64,000 nucleotides of DNA from positions 1 through 64,000 of the forward strand of contig JASGVS010000035.1 of NCBI GenBank assembly GCA_030054835.1. The letters are read 5' to 3'. Made by a program: the position numbers and the translations under genes. Positions 33,498 through 42,649 of the stretch are shown here, in pieces. Positions within the stretch are counted from its first letter, which is position 1; the number at the start of each line of letters is the position of its first letter. Source of the stretch: UBA3910 sp002391465 (GTDB lineage: Bacteria > Bacillota > Limnochordia > Darwinibacteriales > Darwinibacteriaceae). Below the pieces are notes generated by a model that had not been told where the DNA came from, searched no databases, and worked only from the letters and a program-made list of their open reading frames with translations.

Positions 33498-34858
33498 AGA
33501 CCACTCCTCCCCAACTCCATTTTAAACAGACTATTTGGGTTATCAACCTGCATCAGGTGATGGACATTAAACCGGTAAACCGCCCCTGCGGAAAGATCGG
33601 AGGGCGAATACAAGAAGGCCAGGTTACCGGCTGTAGACTTGCGTCCGGGGTAACCGTAGTGCAGAAGGGTTGAACGGGCAAAGCTGCAGATAGTATCGGC
33701 TATCTCTTGGCTGGGCCCAACCGCCTCAATCACCAAGCCCAGCTCATGCCCGGGTACCGGCGTCGGTTCCAGTTCACCCATCACCCCATTCTTGCCGTAG
33801 CAGTGGACGTGTAAATGGTAGTCCTTTAACTCCTGGAAGTTGTCCGCTACCCGCTCTTTCACGCCTGCGATGACCGAATCGATCTGTTCGATCATAATCG
33901 GATCACGTACCCCAGCGATGCTGACTGTTCTATAACCGACCAAACTGGCCCCTTCCAGCTTGACAAAATACTGTTCAGTTGGCACATACTTTGTCCCCGA
34001 CACACGTACTTTGCCGCCTGCTAACTCCTCGAACACGGTCTCTGTCAGGTCCAGACTGCCTCCCGGGCCGGGGAGAATATAGGGATTGCTTTTTTCGTAG
34101 AGGGTGTGGGCCGCGATGGACAGTTTGGTACACTGCCTAGCAGGATTAGGCGCCTCTAAAACAAATGAATCCCTGCCCAAGGTGCCAAAAAGACAGTCGC
34201 TGCCGCTGCCAGGTGTTGCTGCAATGGCTGCACACTCCAGGATCTTACCCATATGCAGGGCTAGACCTGTATCAAAACCTTTTAGAATAGGCAGAGCGGC
34301 AAATACGGTTGGGTCATAGGCCCGGCCTGCCAGGATGATCTCCGCCCCTGCCTCTAGGGCCGCCATAATTGGCTCTAGCCCCATCTGGGCCACCAGATTT
34401 GCGCTGGCACGGATGTCTTCTTCCGTAAGCTGGTCTACCGGCCCGAGGGGTTGGATCTCGCCTTTTTTCAATTTCTCCACGGCCAAGTCCCGCTCAATAT
34501 CGCTGTAGATCACAGCTATACTTGCTGTCCGGCCCAGTTCTCTCAGTACCTCTTCTACGATAGACAGGTTCCAATCCACATGGGCCATGGCGCCTGAACC
34601 TCCGGCAGTACCTATGATCAAGGGAATATTTCGCTCCAAAGCAGCGGCGACCAAGTAATGCAGATCCCTCTTCACAGCGGACCGCTGTGTAAAGGACTGT
34701 CCAGAGCCCAAATAGAATGGGCCTGGGTCTGTGGAACCTGCGTCAACCGCAATTACATGGGGGTCCCGCTCTAGACCAGCCTCAAATGAAGCAAGAGGGA
34801 AGCCATAACCCAAAATTGCTGTAGGTGATAAAACCCTGATTTCTTCCAATGCCATCAT
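33494..34858 (-). CDS. AtuA-family (DUF1446) protein
   Basis: The 454-residue protein has the AtuA/DUF1446 pattern: VDAGSTDPGPFYLG, GTAGGSGAMAHVDW and AGRAYDPTVFAALP. AtuA was named for acyclic terpene use in Pseudomonas, but the biochemical activity is unclear. Here it is coupled to a DUF4387 gene inside the methylaspartate operon, where it presumably acts on a pathway acid or CoA ester; that is inference. Confidence 0.82.
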   Translation of the reverse strand: MMALEEIRVLSPTAILGYGFPLASFEAGLERDPHVIAVDAGSTDPGPFYLGSGQSFTQRSAVKRDLHYLVAAALERNIPLIIGTAGGSGAMAHVDWNLSIVEEVLRELGRTASIAVIYSDIERDLAVEKLKKGEIQPLGPVDQLTEEDIRASANLVAQMGLEPIMAALEAGAEIILAGRAYDPTVFAALPILKGFDTGLALHMGKILECAAIAATPGSGSDCLFGTLGRDSFVLEAPNPARQCTKLSIAAHTLYEKSNPYILPGPGGSLDLTETVFEELAGGKVRVSGTKYVPTEQYFVKLEGASLVGYRTVSIAGVRDPIMIEQIDSVIAGVKERVADNFQELKDYHLHVHCYGKNGVMGELEPTPVPGHELGLVIEAVGPSQEIADTICSFARSTLLHYGYPGRKSTAGNLAFLYSPSDLSAGAVYRFNVHHLMQVDNPNSLFKMELGRSGL

Positions 34859-34861
34859 CTC

Positions 34862-36319
34862 CTACCGTGGCCTGCCAATGAGGCGGCCTTGACCAATTGC
34901 ATATATGTCATCTATTACCATTTGAAAACTAGGGGTCCTGTTTTCTGCCTTACCCCGCTCCTCCAATTTGGCACGGTGGAAATCCTGAATCTCTTTGTTA
35001 AAGGGCAGATTGCCCCAGGACAGAAAACGAACAGCGCCTTCGTTATCCCGGGCGGGCATCGTCCTTCCCGCGTTGAAGGAGCTCGGCGCGAAGGGTACAT
35101 CGATTACCCCGGCAGCGAAGGCTCGAACTGCACCGAGCGCCCAATCCCCGTCACCCAGTTCTAAAGTTCTGTCCAGGATCAGCCTAGTTTCCTGCATGAT
35201 GATTTCCCGTTCTTGAGCCAATACCGGGTTTTCAGGATAGACTTGATCCTGCAGCATCCTCAACACCTGCTTAGTGGCACGAATACCCTGTGCATTAGCT
35301 TCTTTGGTGGGTATACCAAGGGCTTCATGGGTGGTCTTAACAATCACCTTAGTTGCCTTGCCCAAGGCAGCCGCTACACCTCCTAGGGCAATTACACCGA
35401 AGGCCCGTGCCTCATCGTTAGGAAAGCCGCCCATCCACTGATGAAAGACTGTAGTAATCTCCACATCTTCTAGGCCTTCCGCCCGCAAGTATTCTTCGGC
35501 CAACAGGGGTAGGGTTTGCAGGGCGGCCACATCCTGATTAATGTTACCGCATTGGCCGTAACCGAGGGTGATGCTTTTCACTCCCTGTTTGGCCGCTAAT
35601 ACCGCTTCGATCACAGCCACGCTGTGGGAGATGCAGGGGGCAACTAAGGTCCCGGTCAGTGGACCGAAGGGCTCTCTGTTTATGGTAATACCCTGTTCCT
35701 GATAATACCCTGTCAGTCGATCCACGTACTGCCAATCGCGGATGCTCTTCTCCAGCGGAACCCGCTTGGCGTAGGGAATGTTGTAGGAAATGCCGCCCCC
35801 TTCAAAGGCAGTAAAGCCAGCCGCAAGCGTAATTTCTGCCAACAAACGGGCATCAGGCGTACCGTGACGGACCTGAACCGGGATGGACAGGCTCTCAACC
35901 AAGAGACGGCAGTTGTCAACACCGTGGTTTACGGCGGGGAAGCCATTGAGGAGAGAACGCCCTTCCCGCACACTCTCTTCCAAGCCTCTCTCCGCTTCTT
36001 CATAGCGGTTCTGCCTAGTATACGAATCGATGGTTGTGGGCAGAAGATCCGCTTCCCCTTCGTTCTGTAAATACTGCAGTAGTTCAATATGGGCCCCCAG
36101 TTCTGCCACTCCAGCCCGGGGTTGGGCCAGTGTACGGCCCGCTTGTTTAGCCTTAGTTAAGGTGTGCGCGAAGTTCAACTTGCTGGGCATCGCCCGATGA
36201 TAGGCAATGGCTTCTTCCAGATCCACATCCTGCCCAGTAACCCACGCTGCCAGCACCTCGTGCCGCTCGTCCGCCATTTCCTGCCAATCCAGCTTATGGT
36301 GATTAATCTGTATCGACAA
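34862..36319 (-). CDS. glmE: Glutamate mutase catalytic subunit E
   Basis: GlmE with GlmS and adenosylcobalamin converts L-glutamate to 3-methylaspartate by a radical carbon-skeleton rearrangement. The 485-residue protein (family about 483) has VRHGTPDARLLAE, the FEGGGISYNIPYAK substrate block and TLGYGQCGNINQDVAAL. It follows glmL by 13 bp. Confidence 0.96.
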   Translation of the reverse strand: MSIQINHHKLDWQEMADERHEVLAAWVTGQDVDLEEAIAYHRAMPSKLNFAHTLTKAKQAGRTLAQPRAGVAELGAHIELLQYLQNEGEADLLPTTIDSYTRQNRYEEAERGLEESVREGRSLLNGFPAVNHGVDNCRLLVESLSIPVQVRHGTPDARLLAEITLAAGFTAFEGGGISYNIPYAKRVPLEKSIRDWQYVDRLTGYYQEQGITINREPFGPLTGTLVAPCISHSVAVIEAVLAAKQGVKSITLGYGQCGNINQDVAALQTLPLLAEEYLRAEGLEDVEITTVFHQWMGGFPNDEARAFGVIALGGVAAALGKATKVIVKTTHEALGIPTKEANAQGIRATKQVLRMLQDQVYPENPVLAQEREIIMQETRLILDRTLELGDGDWALGAVRAFAAGVIDVPFAPSSFNAGRTMPARDNEGAVRFLSWGNLPFNKEIQDFHRAKLEERGKAENRTPSFQMVIDDIYAIGQGRLIGRPR

Positions 36320-36332
36320 CTACCTGTCCCCC

Positions 36333-37724
36333 TTACAAGCTTTTACTTTCCAAGACGTTAGTCAATAAAGCGAAGGCTTCCTCAGGATATTCCTCCGCCA
36401 AAAGACCCATAGGGGCCATTATGTACAGCCTATCCACTAAATACTGCGGCTCCTTTGGTCGCAGCTCGAACGGTGCATTTTCCGTCCCCGCCGCGCCGCT
36501 TAGGATCTGTTCAGGCCGGCGGCTGTTTACCACAACTCCACCTGTGCCAATAACCGTTTTTACTTCAGAAAGGTCTTTGCCATCTTGCACCCAGATTAAC
36601 CCGGAGGGGGTGAATAGTTCAGAAAGACGCCCAACATGGCGTCCCACGCCGAATCGCACCGCCTGTCGGGCCAAAGCGGCATCCAGTTCTTCCTCCCGTT
36701 CGTTGCCGGGTAGAAGTTCCGGCTGGGCGGACAGTCTCTCAGCCCAAGCCAAGACTTCTTCTTCGGTCCAACCCAACTCCTCTGCCACTACGGCTGTCCC
36801 CACCGCCTCTAGGAGGGACAAAATGCTAACCCTAACGCCCAAGTCTCCCTCCACCGTCCGTTTGGCATGGGGCTCGGGTAGTCCGCGCAGGACAACCCCC
36901 GCCTTACTCGGTTCACCGCTGCCAAATGAATGAACGTCTGTTGTGGCACCGCCCACATCCACTACCATCAAGTCACCCCACCCGGCTGTAGTGCGTGTAC
37001 CTTCGCTCAGAAGCCGGCCTGCCCGCAGCACGGCGGCGGGTGTGGGCATGAAAATGCCCTCTATGTAGCGGGCCGCTTTGTTCAATCCTTTGGCATACAC
37101 TATCTTTTCCATGAAAACCTGTCGAATCACTTCTCGAGCCGGCTCCACAACCAGTTTACCAATCTGCGGCATTACATTGGGCGCAACATAGGTGCTAAAA
37201 GACTGGGGAAACAGACCCTTTACTTCCGCGCTCACACTGCGGTTTCCCGCAATAACAATTGGCACGGGCTCGGGCAGGCTGGCCAGCACTTTGGCGTTGT
37301 GCAGAATGTTTACCGTATTACCGCCATCGGTACCGCCTGCCAAGAGGATTATGTCTGGCTGGAGCTCAATAATCTCGTGTCTATCCTCTTCGGTCAGTTG
37401 GAAGGAATAGGTGCGCAAAACCCGGGCCCCCGCACCCAAGGCAGCCTGTTTGGCAGCTTTCACAGTCAGATCCTCGACCAAACCAATGGCAACCATACGA
37501 AGACCACCGGCCGCGCTGGAACAGGCCAGTTTGCGGCTGACGGCGATCTGTTCCTCCGGAAGAACAAGCGCTTCCAGACCCATTCTCAACCCAACGCTCA
37601 CGTCTGTGGGAGTGGTGGGCGCGGACGCTCTCGCAACAATCTCAGCGGCAGCAAGGTCCACCGCCGTTACTTTGGTAAATGTACTGCCTATGTCAATTAA
37701 AACGAATTTCCGTTCCATACGCAA
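36333..37724 (-). CDS. glmL: Glutamate mutase-associated ATPase GlmL (MutL)
   Basis: The 463-residue protein has the ASKHA actin-like ATPase folds: LIDIGSTFTKVTAVDL at the N-terminus, ILLAGGTDGGN, and MVVDVGGATTDVHSF. GlmL proteins sit between glmS and glmE and are thought to be reactivating chaperones that exchange damaged cobalamin, like diol dehydratase reactivases. Confidence 0.93.
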   Translation of the reverse strand: MRMERKFVLIDIGSTFTKVTAVDLAAAEIVARASAPTTPTDVSVGLRMGLEALVLPEEQIAVSRKLACSSAAGGLRMVAIGLVEDLTVKAAKQAALGAGARVLRTYSFQLTEEDRHEIIELQPDIILLAGGTDGGNTVNILHNAKVLASLPEPVPIVIAGNRSVSAEVKGLFPQSFSTYVAPNVMPQIGKLVVEPAREVIRQVFMEKIVYAKGLNKAARYIEGIFMPTPAAVLRAGRLLSEGTRTTAGWGDLMVVDVGGATTDVHSFGSGEPSKAGVVLRGLPEPHAKRTVEGDLGVRVSILSLLEAVGTAVVAEELGWTEEEVLAWAERLSAQPELLPGNEREEELDAALARQAVRFGVGRHVGRLSELFTPSGLIWVQDGKDLSEVKTVIGTGGVVVNSRRPEQILSGAAGTENAPFELRPKEPQYLVDRLYIMAPMGLLAEEYPEEAFALLTNVLESKSL

Positions 37725-37730
37725 GCTCCA

Positions 37731-38141
37731 TCACAGCCCAAGGTCTGCTCTGAGAGTAGGGATGACATCTTGGGGAAGGGTACTCGGGGGATACACTCTG
37801 TCAAAGCCAAGCTTTTTGAACTTTTCTTCCACTTCTGACCATTCTTGGCTGCCCACCACTAGGTAACCGCCGATGTACATAAGAATATCGCCGATTCCCG
37901 CTTCAATCAGGAGATCCCGCAGGCCCCTGACGTCAATTTCGGCATGGCCATACAGGGAAGAAACCATGATGGCATCAGCGTTTGTCTCTAGGGCAGCTTC
38001 AACAAACTCCTTCTGTGACACCAAGACGCCTAGGTTAACCACGTTAAAGCCCGCTTCCCGAAAGGCTATCTCTAGGATTTTGTTGCCCACTGCATGCACA
38101 TCTGATCCGATCACTCCCAAGACTAGTGTTTTTGTCTCCAT
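37731..38141 (-). CDS. glmS: Glutamate mutase B12-binding subunit S
   Basis: The 136-residue protein has the base-off/His-on cobalamin motif DVHAVG in VIGSDVHAVGNKIL, and the following SSLYGHAE block, as in GlmS/MutS. This is not the glucosamine synthase of the same name. ATG at 38141 gives the family length. It heads the operon, 47 bp downstream of spoIVB. Confidence 0.95.
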   Translation of the reverse strand: METKTLVLGVIGSDVHAVGNKILEIAFREAGFNVVNLGVLVSQKEFVEAALETNADAIMVSSLYGHAEIDVRGLRDLLIEAGIGDILMYIGGYLVVGSQEWSEVEEKFKKLGFDRVYPPSTLPQDVIPTLRADLGL

Positions 38142-38187
38142 CCATCTCCCACCCCATCGGTCATCGTTATTCTTTTCGTTATGCATT

Positions 38188-39525
38188 TTACATCAAGTTA
38201 CTAAAGACTTTCTCTATTATTAAAAAAAAACCTTCCCACGAAATCGATTGTTTCGCGGGAAGTTCTTCTCTCAAACCTGCTTCGTAGACCATCCATTCGG
38301 CGAAGCTCCCATAGCCTTTTGTGGGGTCATTGACAAAGACGTGGGTAACCGCCCCCACCAGCATCCCGTTCTGTAGAATTGGGCTGCCGCTCATCCCTTG
38401 GATGATGCCTCCAGTTACCTTGAGCAACCGCGGATCCGTTACTTGAATGACGAGGCCTTTGTCGCTTGGTCTGGACTGGTTGTTGACCTTGATAATATTA
38501 ACAGTAAAGCGCTCAATATTATTCCCCGAAATCACAGTGTATATCTCCGCCGGCCCTTCCCGCACCTGATGGGCAAAGGCCACTGGCACGGGTTCAGGAA
38601 AGTGAGGATGGGTAAAGGGTTTTTTCAACTGACCAAAAATCCCGAAACCGCTGTTGGAGTCAATACTCCCAAGCACGTCCTGCTCTCCGTGGAAAAACCC
38701 GATTTTCTCACCGGGTGAACCTCTGCTCCCCGGTCGGATGCTGTCGATGGACGCTTCCACAATACTGCCTGTGGCGATTCGTATAGGGCGGCCCAGACTA
38801 TCGGTAATGGTGTGGCCTAACGCTCCAAAGCGGCCGCTGCCTTCATCGTAGAAACTCATCGTCCCCACTCCGGCTGCTGGGTCCTCTAAGTAAATCCCAA
38901 GCAGATAATCGGTGGAACTGCGGCCGAACACATCAGTGCGCAGTGCCCGAACGGGTGTAACCTCACAGCTGATAATCCGGTTCCCCCGCCGCACCAAAAA
39001 GGTCAGTTTCTCCTTGTTCACTGCTAAGCTGTTGATAAGCTGACTCACCTGCTCGGCCCTATGCAGGGGATGGCCTTCCACCGAGAGCAGAATATCCCCT
39101 GCTTCGATTCCGCCGTCCCGAGCCGGGAAATACTCGCGGCCGTCCAGGCCCAAAACACCGCCTACCTGGCTCACCACCAACCCGTCCGTACTCAACAGTA
39201 CACCAATGGATTGGCCGCCGGGATACACCCGAATAAGGGGAACCACGTCCACAACTACCTCGCTGATGGGAAGCCAGCCAAACAGGCTGAGGCGGTAAGT
39301 ACTGCGGCCCAACTCCTCAGTGTTAAAAAGACTGCCTGTAACCTCGGTTCCGTCTTGGGCAAAAAGACGAAACGGAGGCTTTAAATCCAGGCTGAGTTCC
39401 ATACCGGGAAAAACCTTCAGCTGGCGGGGTATCCCCACGGCTGTAACCCAATAGGGTCCGCTGGCCATCACCAGAAAAAGGGCTAAAAAAAGCGCCACAA
39501 CAGAGCGGAAAAGTCTTCTTCTCAC
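38188..39525 (-). CDS. spoIVB: SpoIVB signalling protease
   Basis: SpoIVB is a forespore serine protease that crosses to the intermembrane space and triggers pro-sigma-K processing by SpoIVFB. The 445-residue protein has a signal anchor, a PDZ domain (about 105-195) and an S55 protease domain with His in FGALGHTI and Ser in IQGMSGSPILQNG. Family-type sequence ends near EWMVYEAG; about 28 further residues are read through a terminator-like hairpin. Start is GTG with its ribosome site in a hairpin. Its presence agrees with a sigma-K that has a pro-sequence. Confidence 0.94.
   Translation of the reverse strand: MRRRLFRSVVALFLALFLVMASGPYWVTAVGIPRQLKVFPGMELSLDLKPPFRLFAQDGTEVTGSLFNTEELGRSTYRLSLFGWLPISEVVVDVVPLIRVYPGGQSIGVLLSTDGLVVSQVGGVLGLDGREYFPARDGGIEAGDILLSVEGHPLHRAEQVSQLINSLAVNKEKLTFLVRRGNRIISCEVTPVRALRTDVFGRSSTDYLLGIYLEDPAAGVGTMSFYDEGSGRFGALGHTITDSLGRPIRIATGSIVEASIDSIRPGSRGSPGEKIGFFHGEQDVLGSIDSNSGFGIFGQLKKPFTHPHFPEPVPVAFAHQVREGPAEIYTVISGNNIERFTVNIIKVNNQSRPSDKGLVIQVTDPRLLKVTGGIIQGMSGSPILQNGMLVGAVTHVFVNDPTKGYGSFAEWMVYEAGLREELPAKQSISWEGFFLIIEKVFSNLM
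38222..38262 (-). terminator. Intrinsic terminator inside the spoIVB 3' coding end
   Basis: CTTCCCACGAAA/TTTCGCGGGAAG (38232-38243 with 38251-38262), one mismatch, 7-nt loop, followed on the minus strand by nine T. It precedes the spoIVB stop codon by about 30 bp, so it lies within the reading frame as assembled. Confidence 0.82.
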
Positions 39526-39528
39526 AAA

Positions 39529-39569
39529 GCAACCTACCCCCTAACAATTATCGTTCGGGTGTAGGTTGC
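39529..39569 (-). promoter_or_regulatory. Hairpin covering the spoIVB ribosome site
   Basis: GCAACCTAC (39529-39537) pairs exactly with GTAGGTTGC (39561-39569), with CCC/GGG extension inside. On the minus strand its 3' arm holds GGGGGTAGG just before the GTG start of spoIVB. The T-run after it is poor, so translational control is as likely as termination after recN. Confidence 0.6.
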
Positions 39570-39618
39570 CCTTCTCAACTAACAGATATTGAAGGAACTA
39601 GCTGGCAGGCTCGGTACT

Positions 39619-41295
39619 TCACCGCGCCCGGCGCAACAGCTCGCGAGCGTGTTCGAGGGTAACCGTCTCATCTAAAGTACCACCTAGCATGCGGGTGAGT
39701 TCCCCCACGCGCTCCTGCTCCGTCAAAAGATTGACGTTCACAGTGGTACGATCTTCTCGTGCCGTTTTCTGCACCGAATAGTGGTTAGCTGCATAACTGG
39801 CAATGACCGGCAGATGCGTAACGCAGAGAACCTGCCTCCCGCTGCTTAAGGCGGACAGCTTCTCTCCTAAGCTCACAGCTGTACGTCCGCCGATCCCCGC
39901 ATCGATTTCGTCAAAAATGATGGTGGGAGTCTGTTCCGCTTCGGCCAAAATCGTCTTTACCGCCAACAGTACCCGGGACAGTTCTCCACCCGAGGCAATT
40001 TTTGCCAGCGGTTTCAGTTCCTCACCCACGTTAGGTGCCATCATAAACTCTACATCTTCTAACCCGCCCACGCGGGGAGTCTGCCCCTGGTAGGGAGAAA
40101 ACTCTACCTTGAAACGGGTATTGGCCATAGACAAGTCCGCCAGCTGGGCTTCTATCTCCCCCTCCAGCTCCGCGGCGAGTTTAAGTCTAGCACTACTCAA
40201 CTGCTCAGCCCGCATGAGCCACTCCGCGGCGAGGGCACTACTTTCCTCTTCTAAATGGTCAATCCTTACGGCAGCGTTTTTCAGCTGTTCAAGCTGCTGT
40301 TCCGCTTCCCTTTGATAAGTCAGGATTTCACTTACCGTTTCCCCATACTTGCGCCTTAGACTGTCGATCAAATCGAGACGGAGCTCGATCTCCTGCAGCA
40401 AATCGGGATCGGCAGGCAGTTTGTCCAAGTAATCTCGAAATTCGCCGTAGAGGTCATTTAGGTTGAAGTAGATGTCACCGTAGCGTTCTTCCAGAGGTTC
40501 TAAGCTGCTGTCCAGGGCGACCGCGCGCCGCAACTGGCTAGCGAGGAGAGAAAGGCGACTTAAGATAGACTCTTCCTCGCTGAAACTCTCGCCCAAGCTG
40601 ACCACCAGTAAACTGACTGCCTCCCGGATCCGATCTAGATTGGCAAGGCGGGATCTCTCCACCGCGAGCCTTTCCTCTTCACCGGGCTCAAGTTCTGCTT
40701 TAGCAATCTCCTCAATCTGGAAAGTAAGTAGATCGATCTGGCGGTTTCTCTCCCGCTCGTCCTGCTGCAGCCTTTCCAGTTCTGTTCGCACCTTGTTCCA
40801 CTGTCTGGCAAGCCGGTCCGTATCCGCGAGCAAAGCCAGGTGCTCCGGTCCGCCGTAGCCATCCAGCAGTTTGCCATGTTCTTTTGGATGCAGCAGCCTT
40901 TGTCCATCATGCTGGCCCACAATGTCTACCAAATGAGGGCCCAGTTCAGCAAGCTGTCCTACCGCTGCCAGACGGCCATTTATCCAGCACTTGTTACGGC
41001 CGTTCAGGTTTACCTCCCTGGCGATAATGAGCTCCTCTTCAGCGGGCATACCCCACCCTGCCAAAATAGCCTTGGCTGGTGGAGTCAAGCTAAAACTGCC
41101 GATTACCTCAGTGGATTCAGCCCCCGTACGGATCATCTCGACCGATGCCCGTTGACCTAGCAGCAGGCTGAGTGCATCAATGATAATCGACTTACCCGCA
41201 CCCGTTTCGCCGGTGAGCACACTGAAACCAGTGTGGAAAGATAAGTCTAATTCCTCGATGAGAGCGAAATCCCTGATCTGCAATTCTCTTAGCAC
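39619..41295 (-). CDS. recN: DNA repair protein RecN
   Basis: RecN is an SMC-like ATPase that acts early at double-strand breaks. The 558-residue protein has Walker A in GETGAGKSI (about residue 34), a central coiled coil (about 155-370), and the C-terminal signature LSRVLLAVK plus IIFDEIDAGIGGRTA. It lies between argR and spoIVB as in Bacillus. Confidence 0.97.
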   Translation of the reverse strand: MLRELQIRDFALIEELDLSFHTGFSVLTGETGAGKSIIIDALSLLLGQRASVEMIRTGAESTEVIGSFSLTPPAKAILAGWGMPAEEELIIAREVNLNGRNKCWINGRLAAVGQLAELGPHLVDIVGQHDGQRLLHPKEHGKLLDGYGGPEHLALLADTDRLARQWNKVRTELERLQQDERERNRQIDLLTFQIEEIAKAELEPGEEERLAVERSRLANLDRIREAVSLLVVSLGESFSEEESILSRLSLLASQLRRAVALDSSLEPLEERYGDIYFNLNDLYGEFRDYLDKLPADPDLLQEIELRLDLIDSLRRKYGETVSEILTYQREAEQQLEQLKNAAVRIDHLEEESSALAAEWLMRAEQLSSARLKLAAELEGEIEAQLADLSMANTRFKVEFSPYQGQTPRVGGLEDVEFMMAPNVGEELKPLAKIASGGELSRVLLAVKTILAEAEQTPTIIFDEIDAGIGGRTAVSLGEKLSALSSGRQVLCVTHLPVIASYAANHYSVQKTAREDRTTVNVNLLTEQERVGELTRMLGGTLDETVTLEHARELLRRAR

Positions 41296-41299
41296 AGGT

Positions 41300-41776
41300 T
41301 CACCCCTCTAGTATTTCTATGATGCGAGAAAAAACCGCACCGGTGGCTCCCGTGGGCTTGTCCTGTTCCCCTTCTTGGCGTGTGACAATAAGTATTGAAT
41401 CATCACCGGCAATGCTGCCGAGCATTTCCGGCCATTCCATTTCGTCAATAATTGCTGCAACCGCGTGGGCGCCGCCTGGGTATGTTTTAATCATGATCAG
41501 CGCACCGCTGAAGTCAACGCTGCGCACATAATCGGCGAAAACCCGTTTGGCCCGACGCTTCAGATCCCCCACAGTAATCGTGGCTGGCAGGGAGTATCTA
41601 TAACCACCCCTGCCATCGGCAATTTTGGCTAAACGCAATTCCTTAATGTCTCGGGAAATGGTTGCCTGGGTGACCTTAAACCCCCTGGCGTGGAGGAGTT
41701 CCATAAGTTCCTCCTGGGTCTCCACCTCGTGCTCGGCCACAATTTCCCAGATCGCACTTTGCCGTCTACTCTTCAT
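41300..41776 (-). CDS. argR: Arginine repressor ArgR/AhrC
   Basis: ArgR is an arginine-responsive hexameric regulator. The 158-residue protein has an N-terminal winged helix (EELMELLHARGFKVTQATISRDIKEL) and a C-terminal oligomerisation/arginine domain with PGGAHAVAAIID and AGDDSILIV. It overlaps the nadK end by 11 bp. Confidence 0.95.
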   Translation of the reverse strand: MKSRRQSAIWEIVAEHEVETQEELMELLHARGFKVTQATISRDIKELRLAKIADGRGGYRYSLPATITVGDLKRRAKRVFADYVRSVDFSGALIMIKTYPGGAHAVAAIIDEMEWPEMLGSIAGDDSILIVTRQEGEQDKPTGATGAVFSRIIEILEG

Positions 41777-42605
41777 GGATACCCCCCCATGTCTGCGGCA
41801 TTTTCAGCCTGCTGTGCAGCACCTGGAAAAACCCCCGGCCACTCAATTTGACTAGGCTAGCATGGTGCTCCGCTTTGCAGATTGTCACTAAGTCCCCTGT
41901 CTGCAGAGGGAACCCCTGCTGACCGTCTATAGTAAGCATTGCCTCTTCCCTAGCCCGATTGAGCCGCACCGAAACCTGACTGTGGGGCCTGGCCAAAACA
42001 GACCTGGACGAAAGCGAGTGGGCACAAATCGGTGTTATGCAGATGCTCTCCAACAGCGGTTCAATAATCGGGCCGCCGGCGCTGAGGGAGTAGGCTGTGG
42101 AGCCGGTGGGTGTAGAAATGATTATTCCATCGGCAGCGTAATCGGTCACGTGCTGATCGCCGATGAATATGCTCAGATCGATGATGCGGGCAAACATGCC
42201 CCTGGTGACCACAAAGTCATTTAAGGCCAAATAAGATGCAATGATTTCACCCTGACGCACAACCTCCGCCTCAATGAGCATCCGCTCTTCCAGCTCATAT
42301 TCACCCCGCAGCAGTTTTTCCAGGGCAGGAAGAAGGCCATCCGTTTCTACCTCAGTGAGGAACCCTAAATGGCCTACATTTACGCCAAAGATGGGTACCT
42401 GTACTGTACTGGCCAAACGCGCAGTACTGAGTAAGGTGCCGTCTCCTCCCAAGACAATAATCACGTCAAATTTTCCTAAATTGGCCTCAGTGGGTTGGGT
42501 GACAACTTCGTAAGGGACTTCCCGTTGGCCAAGAAAGTTTTCCAACACCTTAGTTAGGGCTAGAGCAGCTTCTTTACCAGTATGCGGTACAATTCCAATG
42601 TGCAT
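41766..42605 (-). CDS. nadK: NAD kinase
   Basis: NadK phosphorylates NAD to NADP. The 279-residue protein has the GGDGTLL motif, NVGHLGFLTE, and the second NAD-binding block TPTGSTAYSLSAGGP. ATG at 42605 is chosen because GGGGAG lies 9 nt upstream; the longer frame to 42716 overlaps dxs. It is located between dxs and argR. Confidence 0.94.
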   Translation of the reverse strand: MHIGIVPHTGKEAALALTKVLENFLGQREVPYEVVTQPTEANLGKFDVIIVLGGDGTLLSTARLASTVQVPIFGVNVGHLGFLTEVETDGLLPALEKLLRGEYELEERMLIEAEVVRQGEIIASYLALNDFVVTRGMFARIIDLSIFIGDQHVTDYAADGIIISTPTGSTAYSLSAGGPIIEPLLESICITPICAHSLSSRSVLARPHSQVSVRLNRAREEAMLTIDGQQGFPLQTGDLVTICKAEHHASLVKLSGRGFFQVLHSRLKMPQTWGGIHEE

Positions 42606-42649
42606 GGGCAGCATCTCCCCTTTCGTCTGCCCGAAAACTAGATACTTTG

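Noticed and set aside
37731..38141. glmS as glucosamine-6-phosphate synthase
   Set aside because: The 136-residue protein has the DxHxxG cobalamin motif and lies with glmL and glmE; only the gene name is shared.
39545..39610. A sigma-F/G promoter for spoIVB (CAATA-N18-CAACCTA)
   Set aside because: The match is weak at the -10 and is interrupted by the hairpin, so it is not listed as a feature.
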